Program-made: the position numbers and the translations under genes
NCBI GenBank assembly: GCA_030512335.1
Contig: JAULSU010000001.1
Location: forward strand, 1,860,001 to 1,924,000
Source of the DNA: Immersiella caudata
Lineage: Eukaryota > Ascomycota > Sordariomycetes > Sordariales > Lasiosphaeriaceae
Length of the DNA: 64,000 bases
Reading direction: 5' to 3'
The notes under the pieces: model-generated
The model's database searches: none
The model's input: the letters and a program-made list of their open reading frames with translations, nothing else
Told to the model about the DNA's origin: nothing
Shown here: piece by piece, positions 56,323 through 64,000 of the stretch
Layout: each line of letters opens with the position of its first letter
Position numbering within the stretch: the first letter of the stretch is position 1

Positions 56323-57227
56323 CTTGGAGGATGGACTGGGGGTGTGGAATTGACAGACGGAGGTCGCAAGGAGCGTTTGCTGAGAGGTTTTCGAAAAACT
56401 GCCGGCTTGGATTTGGCGCCACCGAAGCCTGCAGCTCCGTGTCACGTGATCTTCGAAGTCGCAACGTCCCTCGCGGTCAAGAACTAGACTCTCCGAGGAT
56501 TTCCAGAATGGATTTCTCAATTTGATACTCAGGCCCGTTCTAGCTCTCATCTTCGGCCTCAACACAAAACATGATTTTCTGCGCCACTGTGCTGGTTGTG
56601 CCTGCCTTCATGTCGAGCTGCCGATCATGGATTGGACGAAAGTTAGGTAGGTAGTGGGCCAGTGCGGAAGATGGGATGATACCGACTGGATGACTCTCAC
56701 CACACAAGTTCCAACCGCAGCCTTAACAAACTCCAGGACGAGAACATTGACAGAAAGTAGATTGGATATTTTCCGTATATATTCAGTGCCTATTGATACT
56801 GCTAATAGGGCGCTCAGAGTCTTCCATCGTCGCCTGTATTGGAAGGCAGAGCCGTGGGTGCGTGGATATCGCTGATTACAGAGGAGCAGGCCCACCTTCC
56901 CTCTTGCTCGCTGGTGCTCGCAACAGCAACGGCAAGTTTCAAGAGTTCCCTTATTCTCATATCTCGGTGGGTTGAATCACATCGCCTCTCAACAGCGTCA
57001 CAGAGTGGAAGAAAAAAAAAAGATTGTATTCAGCTATGTTACTAGGGTCAACTCATGACGCCCGCCCAACCGTTATTTCCAAGCCGCACCGTCGAACATG
57101 TCTTTTGCTCCGAACTCCCCGTCGAAAGCTCTTTCCGAAACCGCCTAACTAGTCTGTGTTTTACTGAGATCTAAATGACAATCCTTCTAGCTAGAGTCTA
57201 CATCGTTCATTCCCGCCGTCTCGCCAT
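56323..57227. other. Intergenic, ATP14 promoter
   Basis: Flanked by two minus-strand genes. Apart from the E-box at 56442-56449 and an ATTGG (CCAAT on the gene strand) at 56631-56635, nothing stands out. The rest should be the DOMON gene 3' UTR. Confidence 0.5.
56442..56449. promoter_or_regulatory. Palindromic E-box TCACGTGA upstream of ATP14
   Basis: An 8-base palindrome 120 bases upstream of the ATP14 start, the consensus for Cbf1-type bHLH factors. The MDM38/adenylate kinase promoter holds a near match. Function is inferred. Confidence 0.45.
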
Positions 57228-58758
57228 TTATCTGAACCGGTCTTCCCTCGTCTTCTGGTACGGCCGCCTTGGTAGCTCGATATCCGGCTGAGGGCCGACT
57301 TGCGGGCTGTTTAGCTGCTTGTGCTGACCCTCCTTCTTGGTGCCGAAGAAGCGCATCGCCTTGACAGCAATCCACGCACTAAACATGATGGCGGAGATGA
57401 CACTATAAGCGACGACCAGGGATTGCTTCTCGCCGACCATTTGAAGTCCAACGCCACCGTTGATCACACCGAGGGCGAGCAGGATGCGTCCCCACCAGAT
57501 GTGCGCATAGCTGACATGGCCGCGGCTACCCTCCTTCATGAAGTGGCTGTGGTGTAGCCAGCCCAGCATGGGCATAACTGCCAACAAGCAGACAACGACG
57601 GTGCCGAAGACAGTGTGCGGGTTATTGAAGAGCTACGAGGGTGGCGTCAGCAAAACGGAGACATAAAACATCAAGACATGGTGCACTCACCAACTGCCGG
57701 TCCTTCGCGGCCTTGTAGCCTGTTCCGAATCCAACCCACATGAGCACGAAAGTGACCATCTGCCAGGCTCCGTGCGCCCACCACTTTCCAAACAAAGGCA
57801 TGAAGAGCGAACCGAGGGGAAACAGGGCAGCAAACACCAAAGCCATCACAACACCATGAGCAGCCAGGATTCCTGCATCGATACCGGATGACGTCCCGAT
57901 TTGAGTGACAGCACCGCCTCCAGTCGAGCCCGAACCAGACCCTGATCCTGACCCTGATCCTGATCCAGAGCCAGAACCGGTTCCTGTTCCCGACCCGGAG
58001 CCGGAGCCGGAGCCGGAGTCGCTCGAGTCACCAGAGCCGTTACCGCCGTCATTTGCAGCCGAGATGAAGGGATTGCTGTCCGAGGAAACCGCAGCTTGGG
58101 TCAAGTCGAGCGAGAAGGTTACGGTGTCGTCGTGTTGGGAGATCCTAGCATTTCGGTCCGTCGTGTCCAAGGAACTGCCACTCTTCCAGCCACCAACCCA
58201 GCCAGCCGACGTACTGGTCAGTGACATGGAGCCAGAATTCCACGTCTCGCAGTTGGAACATTTGATATTGGCGATCATCTCTCCGCCGACAACCCCACTA
58301 CCCTCAAGGAGGGTCAGTTGCGCCGCCGAGCTGCTTGTGTCGAGCGTCGGGGTTGTATGACGAGTGCCTCGTCGCGGAGAGAGCGTCATGTTGCCATTTC
58401 CATCCTGATATACCACGAAAAGGTTGGAATTTGCCATGGTGGTTCCAGTACCGAGGGATACCCACTCGTAGGAGGTGGGCGCCGAAATACTGAAGAAGAT
58501 ATCGCCGGACCCTGAGCTCGCCGATGAGGTAGGGATGGCAATCTTGAAGCATACACCGCCTCCATTGGGAGGGCAGTAGTTCACGACGTCGCCATGCACG
58601 ATGCTTGCGTCTGTCAGATCCCAAGTCAGTCATCGGCGGATTCTGAGTCGCGACAAGAGCGGCAGTGCTGTGCCCGCAGGCAGATGTCGTCTGCATTGGT
58701 AATGGAGAAACTTACACGACAGAGCCGCAGCCAGCAAAGACGCCCTGGTGAGGGTCAT
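57228..58758 (-). CDS. DOMON and cytochrome b561 domain membrane protein
   Basis: Exons 58758-58716 (43 nt), 58610-57691 and 57632-57228 give 455 residues. The short first exon completes a signal peptide (MTLTRASLLAAALSYASIVHG). A DOMON domain similar to the cytochrome part of cellobiose dehydrogenase follows at about 20-205 (VNYCPPNGGGVCFKIAIP, SYEWVSLGTG, NMTLSPRRGT). A ~40-residue Gly/Ser repeat links it to the b561 domain at ~255-400, with several membrane helices and histidines at AAHGVVMALVF, WWAHGAWQ, LGWLHHSHF and YAHIWWGR. The C-terminus is charged and cytosolic. Such proteins are thought to move electrons across membranes from ascorbate-like donors; the partner is not identified. 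Introns are 105 and 58 bp. Confidence 0.9.
57915..58020. repeat. Degenerate Gly-Ser coding tandem repeat
   Basis: On the plus strand, hexamers such as CCTGAT and CCAGAG/CCGGAG repeat about 15 times, encoding GS and GT pairs of the DOMON-b561 linker on the minus strand. Such minisatellite-like linkers often vary in length between strains; that is inference here. Confidence 0.75.
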
Positions 58759-59079
58759 TGTGGGCCGCCCACTGTGTTGGGTGGGCTTGGTCGTTGGTTG
58801 TTTGGTATCGTAGAACTGCTATCAACGGCCGCCAAGAGGTATGCCTATCCAGGGAACGGTCGCCAATGAAAGGAACGACAGAGCGATACGGAAGACGAAG
58901 CTAAGATGTTTGGTTGCGAGCAACAATTTCTGTGTTCCAGAGAGGCTGCAACGAGCGTAACGCGTATGGGCCTACACAACCCCTTGTCTTTTTCGGACTT
59001 CGAGATGGGGAAGGGGATCCGGGGTGCCACGCACGAAGGGGGGCGGTTCCGCCTAATAAGTGACTCTCAACGGTCACCC

Positions 59080-59081
<2 letters not shown>

Positions 59082-59146
<65 letters not shown>
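59082..59146 (+). repeat. (GA)n microsatellite, about 65 nt
   Basis: An uninterrupted run of about 32 GA dinucleotides, 325 bases upstream of the DOMON-b561 start. Purine tracts of this length can adopt triplex structure and are unstable in length. Confidence 0.95.
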
Positions 59147-59147
<1 letters not shown>

Positions 59148-61102
59148 CACTGGTCAAGGAGTGACAGTTGCCAAAGAAGACAAGCGATGTGACAAAAGAC
59201 GCAAGACCCAGGGACAGGCCGGGTGAGATCCGGGGTTCAAGGGCACCTGTGACATCTTAATATCACCGGGCCTAGCTCGCCCAGCTAGCCTCGCGCATCT
59301 GGGCTCCTGGCTGTGGCAATGCACAACCAACTTAACCCTTGGAGTGAGATGAAAGTACCCGTGGCGTGCTGACGGCCGAAGGGTCGCGCCAAAAAGTCGG
59401 TCGGTGCATTGGGCTGGTGGCCCTCTCTACTGCACTCGGGACAGTTGATGCAGGCGGCACCGCACGCCGGCGCAAAAGAAAAAAAAAACGCTGCTAATTT
59501 CCATGCTGCGATCGACCTCGGCGGCCGATCCTGGCAGACCGTCCCAAGTGTGGTCCAATGGGTGCCAGCGCATTGGATTACTTTCTCCAACGGGAAGGAA
59601 AACACACACGCGTTTTCGGGGGCGCGGGGCTGGGCCTTAGCCGGGTTCATCTTGGCAGCATGTCGGGGGAACCTTATAAAAGTTAAATATAGGGGGTATA
59701 CAACCATCATCAACAGGTCTGCGGCTTACTTTGTGGCTGCAAGGCGTCTGCTGTTATCAGCACGTTCCTGTACCGGGGCTTGCAGCAGCATTGCCCAGCA
59801 CAACGGCCCGCTTTAAGAGGTCCGTCTCTATCTCTCGAAGCCTGGCGTTTGCGGCGAGGATGGTGTGCGAACCGTTCTCTAGTCTATCCCGCCGTGGGGC
59901 CTTCAATGTCGCCCTCGAAGCGGGCACGACAACGGGAAAGTTGGAACACAATCGATAGCTAGTTACAGCTCGATGCGGCAGGATCGATGGTGTGGCTTCA
60001 GCTCCATGCGCCAAGGCGAGGTGCGGTTCGCATGCCACCCTCCACATCACATCCTCAAACCAAAGCCTATTGAATTGGCCTGACGCGGCAGATGGTGCGC
60101 TTTGCGCCGAATCTCAGGGGCACCTTCACATTTCGGCATATAGGGGCTTGCTTCTCGGAGGAAGGATTGCTGAATTCATGGGGACTCACCCACCCCCCCG
60201 TCCCTAGTCCGCCGCTGTCGAACGCCCCCACCTCGAAATAGACATCAGCGAGCTCACGTTAGGCACCACAGCGACTAACTAGCCAACACCTTCGCTCACA
60301 GTTCTTCGAGTCCAGTCCGTCGTAAAAGTCGTCCGAGTCCAGGGACCCAGCTAGTTATTTGGGGGCTCCGCACATGCAAAAGAACGAACTGACACGGCGC
60401 ATGAGATTACCGAGCGCCCCAGCATCCGTCCAACAGTTCGGTAGCATATGTACTGACACCATCGAACTGACATCATATGGTGCAAGCCGTTACGGAGGCG
60501 CGATGTCATCCTGACGACAGCGTTTACAACGCCGTGGCTTGATTTCGGCCTCTCGCATCTGGAGAGGCGCTATTACCGAGCATGCGCAAGAGGGAACCTT
60601 GAGACGGTGGGCAGGCTCATTTGTCAGTCGTGAGGCTGGTCTGGACATTTTGAGGCTGGGATCCGCATTCAACAACGGGAAACTCCAAGAGTTTTGATGT
60701 GCCGTTTTCTCGGCGTCGTCCCGCCCCTCCAGTGTGATTATCAAATGGGCCGTTCAACGATGGCGACGGCAATGGAAACGGGCAGATCTCGCCACCCCCA
60801 GGTTGTTTCTTGCGTCGCCGAAGGACTTGTCTCTGTTGAGAAAATCTCACCGCGTTCTCACGACTTGTTGCGGACATGGAAGCGAAGCCTCGTTGCAACT
60901 GCCTTCACTCCCATTGGCTGCGTCAGCCCAGCATACGAACCCTCGGTCCCCCAGTTCTGGCGTCTACAATGATGACCGCCGACACTGCCAGCCCTTGGCA
61001 CCAACAACCGTCCACCCCCAGCAAATGCCGGCCTACCGGTTGTCCGACGCCCGAAAGTTCAACTCCATGTCTTATCCGCATGCCTAACCCCCAGAAGGAA
61101 CC

Positions 61103-61108
61103 TATAAA
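61103..61108 (+). promoter_or_regulatory. TATA box before a small candidate ORF
   Basis: CCTATAAAATTCC lies 166 bases upstream of ATG 61269, and the interval turns strongly C-rich, like leaders of well-expressed fungal genes. There is no experimental support. Confidence 0.3.
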
Positions 61109-61268
61109 ATTCCCAAAAATTCCCATGAGGCTCCGCCCGTTTGATCACCATTGGGCACAACTTTCTCACCAAGTGTGTGTGGATCTCCAACATGCAGCAG
61201 GATCCTCCCGTCTACTGACACCAAACCCACCGACGCCTCAACCCCCACAGCCCAACCCCCAGCCCTCC

Positions 61269-61616
61269 ATGTCCTCCTTCGCCGGCTGGTGTCCGTCGGG
61301 TCCCTTCCCTTTTCCCCGGCGTCAGGCCGCCGTTGCGCTCGTCAAGACGGTTTCGAAACGCCGAGACATGTACGACGCGTCATCGCCGTGTGTTGTCCAG
61401 TCCAGTGCTGTGCGTGCCGAGTGGACCATCCGCTCCGAGATACCTATCGTCCGGTCTTTTTGTCATGTTCTTATCCCTGTCCCCTCCGACAAGCCAGGCA
61501 CTGACCGACGGATATGCACACCGCCGAAGCAAGGCCCCGATGGGAATGTCCAACTCGGACCCGAAGATGCCATCCACGTATTGCACCCAAGCCAACGAAT
61601 GAGTAGTTGGCGATAA
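61269..61616 (+). CDS. Candidate small orphan protein (115 aa)
   Basis: ATG 61269 opens 115 codons (MSSFAGWCPSGPFPFPRRQAA... ending HPSQRMSSWR) with many C- or G-ending codons. A TATA box and a C-rich leader precede it. The product is unfamiliar: no signal peptide, no membrane segment, and four cysteines without a clear pattern. The frame is open further upstream, so the ATG is chosen only because of the leader. It could equally be chance. Confidence 0.3.
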   Translation: MSSFAGWCPSGPFPFPRRQAAVALVKTVSKRRDMYDASSPCVVQSSAVRAEWTIRSEIPIVRSFCHVLIPVPSDKPGTDRRICTPPKQGPDGNVQLGPEDAIHVLHPSQRMSSWR

Positions 61617-62562
61617 CTGTTCAGTGCATGCGCGAGGATACCTACCTGTATTTGCGGACCAGTAAGTAACTGCAAGAACAAGTATCTTGCATCTACCTCT
61701 TGGGAAGTGTGTGTAAGTACCAGTACACCACAGTCAGTGATAACTCCCGTCCGTCGGCATGAAGCTGCTCATCCGGACCTGGAGATCGTCTCCCGACACA
61801 TGACAGGTGCGCTAGACGACAAACAGCCCAGCCAGCCGAGCCGGCCAGAGATTTTATCTGCTGTTTCGTGACTTTGCTTGCGTAAACTTGCTCTGCTGCT
61901 CACGAACGGGGAGATGCCAAACTAGGGGATCCCATTGTCAAGACGCGTACTAATAGAACAAATAACTTGCCACCGAGATTCTCCTTGCATAACAGGACGC
62001 CGAAGATGCATTCGGAGAAATCTAGTGACTACCTAATCTAATGTGTCTGCAGCCACAGCAAGCCGTCAGACCCTTCTCTCAACTATGAACGTGACAATGC
62101 CCGTCGACCCCATCTCTCCACATCCTACCAAGCGTCTCAGAAGCACAACAGTTAACCCGCGACGTCAAACACCAAGTCAAACCAAAAAGCCAGGAACTCC
62201 GTTTCACACCGCGCTAGATAACCCCCCAATCAGTACCTATGACTGGCCTTTCAATCCTTCCTCCCTCCCTATAAATTGCATTCCCGCAAAATCCTTGGCT
62301 TTTGGCGTGCCAGGCGTCCCATATCCATAACTTGATCGCGAAAACCCACTCACACCATCCACCGCCGTGCTTGCTCAGCGGCACCGCTCTTCAACAAAGT
62401 GCCCTAGCGCAAAACTCGAGCCGAGAGAAGTGAAAACCAAAAAAACCTGTTGCTCCACCACACCTTTGACTGCGCCTTCCCAGGTGCTTGCGCGTCTCTG
62501 AGAGTTGTCTTCCCTTCTCTTCTAGTCATCTTTTCTCGTCCTATCGCAGACACTGTGGAAAT

Positions 62563-64000
62563 CTAGACCGGGATCTGGAAACCATGGCCCTCAAGCAGAC
62601 TGCTTGACGCAACGAAGCTGAACCCACCAAACACGTCATCCTTGCTGTCCTTGGAGGGGACAGTGCTCCACGCATCGTCAAATCGGCTGATGACCGGGCT
62701 AAGACTCAGCTCGGTGAACTCGGGCGCAAAGTTCTCTGCCAATTCAGGGTCCGTGATCATAGGTTGGATTGGCGGCTCGAGCTCGCGCGCTTCCAGCTTG
62801 ACCCAGTCGATTTTGCGGAAGAATCGGTGCTTCTTGATGAGGGTAAGGTCTTTCGGCATGTTGGAGCCCAGCCGCTTGGCCGGCTCCTTGCGCAGAAGGC
62901 GCGTCAACAAGTCCTTGGCGTCCGGCCCCAGGAAGTATGGCAGAACCAGCTTTTGCTTGACAATGTTATCCTGAATCTTGGCGTGGTTTGCTCCGCGAAA
63001 AGGGGGGTTACCCGTCATCAGGTCGAAGCCAAGCGCGCCAAATGACCACCAGTCGACGGCTTTGCCGTACTTCTTGCCAAGAATGATCTCGGGTGCCATG
63101 TACTCGATGGTGCCAAGGATAGATTTGCACTCATCCGAGTCGACAGCAACCTTTGATAGGCCAAAGTCCGTCAGGAGCAGATGACCTTCCGCATCAAGGA
63201 GGCAATTTTCAGGCTTGAGATCACGGTACACAACCCCGAGTGTTTCGTGGAGGTGAGACAAGGCGAGGACCATCTCCGCCATGTAGAACGCGGCTGTCTG
63301 CTCAGAAAACATGCGCTCCGTGCTCAGATGGGTGAAGAGCTCGCCACCCTGGCCGTACTCGAGAATCAAGTAGAGCTTCTCCTGATCCTGGAAGGCGTAG
63401 AAAAGCTTGACTACAAAGGGATGTCGGTTTACGCTCTCCAAAATCTGGCGCTCCGTCTTGGTCTGCTCGATCAGCTTCTTGTGCACGACCAGAGAAGCCT
63501 TCTTGAACTGCTTCTGGGCATAGAGTCGGCCAGTGCTGCGCTGCTTGACCAAGAGAACGGTTCCGTACGTTCCCTTTCCGAGACAGCGAAGGTGCTCGAA
63601 GTCGTCTGCCGTCATCTTCTGACGCGGACTAGCCACGTCGTCCTCGTCCGGGCGCGCGCTGTCGTCAAGCTCCGGGCCGTCGCACACAAAGTCGTGCTCG
63701 AGTTCGATCTCGTAGCTGGTTGTGGCCTCGGAACTAGTCTCGTCTCCGCTACCACTGTTGCTGTATCTGTGACTGTTGCTCCGCATGGCCATCCGGCTAG
63801 GGCGGCGACTGCGGTTGCCCGGAGTCTCGCTACCGCGGGTCATGGAGCTGGCCCGCGAAGAGTAGGCAGTAGTGTCATTGTTGAGGCTCAGAGGTTCTAG
63901 TTGCATGCGCAGCTTGCCGATGCCGCTGACGCCGGGCGACAGGATGGGCTTGAGGATAGGGCTGCAGTTGGCACTGACAACATCGTCAATGATGCAGCCC
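62563..64000 (-). CDS. AGC protein kinase, S6K/Ypk3 (Psk1)-like, 5' end beyond window
   Basis: The frame ends at TAG 62565-62563 and stays open to the right edge; the in-frame ATG at 63906 is probably internal, since 31 further codons (IIDDVVSANCSPILKPIL...) precede it. About 478 residues are visible. The kinase domain has GKGTYGTV, the ATP lysine in YAQKQFKKA, YRDLKPEN, DFG, and an activation loop ECKSILGTIEYMAPE with Ser as the loop site. The AGC tail has FGGFSF, a Ser-type hydrophobic motif, and ends LLEGHGFQIPV. A disordered Ser/Arg stretch and an acidic stretch precede the kinase. Proteins of this type (fission yeast Psk1, budding yeast Ypk3) phosphorylate ribosomal protein S6 downstream of TORC1. 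Orthology is inferred from the tail; other AGC kinases are possible. Confidence 0.88.
   Translation of the reverse strand, partial: GCIIDDVVSANCSPILKPILSPGVSGIGKLRMQLEPLSLNNDTTAYSSRASSMTRGSETPGNRSRRPSRMAMRSNSHRYSNSGSGDETSSEATTSYEIELEHDFVCDGPELDDSARPDEDDVASPRQKMTADDFEHLRCLGKGTYGTVLLVKQRSTGRLYAQKQFKKASLVVHKKLIEQTKTERQILESVNRHPFVVKLFYAFQDQEKLYLILEYGQGGELFTHLSTERMFSEQTAAFYMAEMVLALSHLHETLGVVYRDLKPENCLLDAEGHLLLTDFGLSKVAVDSDECKSILGTIEYMAPEIILGKKYGKAVDWWSFGALGFDLMTGNPPFRGANHAKIQDNIVKQKLVLPYFLGPDAKDLLTRLLRKEPAKRLGSNMPKDLTLIKKHRFFRKIDWVKLEARELEPPIQPMITDPELAENFAPEFTELSLSPVISRFDDAWSTVPSKDSKDDVFGGFSFVASSSLLEGHGFQIPV

Larger units (their letters stand above)
58759..62562. other. 3.8 kb gene-poor region between DOMON-b561 and the S6K-like kinase
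   Basis: It contains the DOMON promoter, a long GA microsatellite and the kinase 3' UTR. A TATAAAA box on the plus strand at 59675-59681 has no convincing gene after it. One small plus-strand frame at 61269-61616 has some coding character and is listed separately. The stretch 61620-62340 is AT-richer than the rest. Nothing else is recognisable. Confidence 0.5.

Noticed and set aside
1..64000. Transposon, CRISPR array, rRNA or biosynthetic gene cluster
   Set aside because: No terminal repeats, transposase or reverse transcriptase motifs, spaced repeats, rRNA blocks, or PKS/NRPS/terpene enzymes were seen on either strand.

Overview
The window looks like nuclear DNA of a filamentous ascomycete, most likely a Sordariomycete. 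It has about 18 protein genes on both strands, introns mostly of 50-76 bp with GTRNGT donors, CTAAC/CTGAC branch sites and YAG acceptors, and intergenic gaps of 0.5-5 kb. The gene set is typical of Pezizomycotina: Y14, kexin, SNX4, a BAH-PHD protein, ATG22, NAR1, Sch9 and DOMON-b561. I see no rRNA, CRISPR array, operon, transposon or secondary-metabolite cluster. Exon boundaries were placed by hand from splice signals, reading frame and family conservation.

Layout. 1-16 kb: RNA-binding protein Y14 (+), a very long PhoD-type phosphatase (-), kexin (+) and sorting nexin SNX4 (-). 16-23 kb: the mitochondrial pair MDM38/LETM1 (-) and GTP:AMP adenylate kinase (+), sharing a divergent promoter, then a secreted GH76 mannanase-like enzyme (+). 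24-36 kb: BAH-PHD chromatin reader (-), vacuolar ATG22 (-), a GRGGAGN-repeat Par32-like protein (-) and a membrane-anchored RBR E3 ligase (-). 37-46 kb: FAH-family hydrolase (-), a large disordered protein (+), NAR1 (+) and a SUZ protein (-) ending tail to tail 18 bp apart, and a small unknown protein (+). 46-51 kb: a gene-poor 5' region leading to the Sch9 kinase (51.4-54.2 kb, +). 55-64 kb: ATP synthase subunit h (-), a DOMON/cytochrome b561 protein (-), a 3.8 kb gene-poor stretch and, cut by the right edge, a second AGC kinase of the S6K/Ypk3 type (-).

Themes. Several genes belong to the TORC1/vacuole/autophagy sphere (Sch9, S6K-like kinase, Par32-like protein, ATG22, SNX4). Others are mitochondrial (MDM38, adenylate kinase, ATP14) or act in the secretory pathway and cell wall (kexin, GH76). 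The genes are separately promoted, so this may be coincidence.

The least expected observations are: a 113-codon acidic open frame directly behind the SNX4 stop codon in the same frame; a 6-nt microexon in ATG22; an in-phase 51-nt intron hidden inside a long open frame; a PHD finger whose last Cys pair lies at the extreme C-terminus after a ~165-residue insert; and a possible remote first exon for Sch9.
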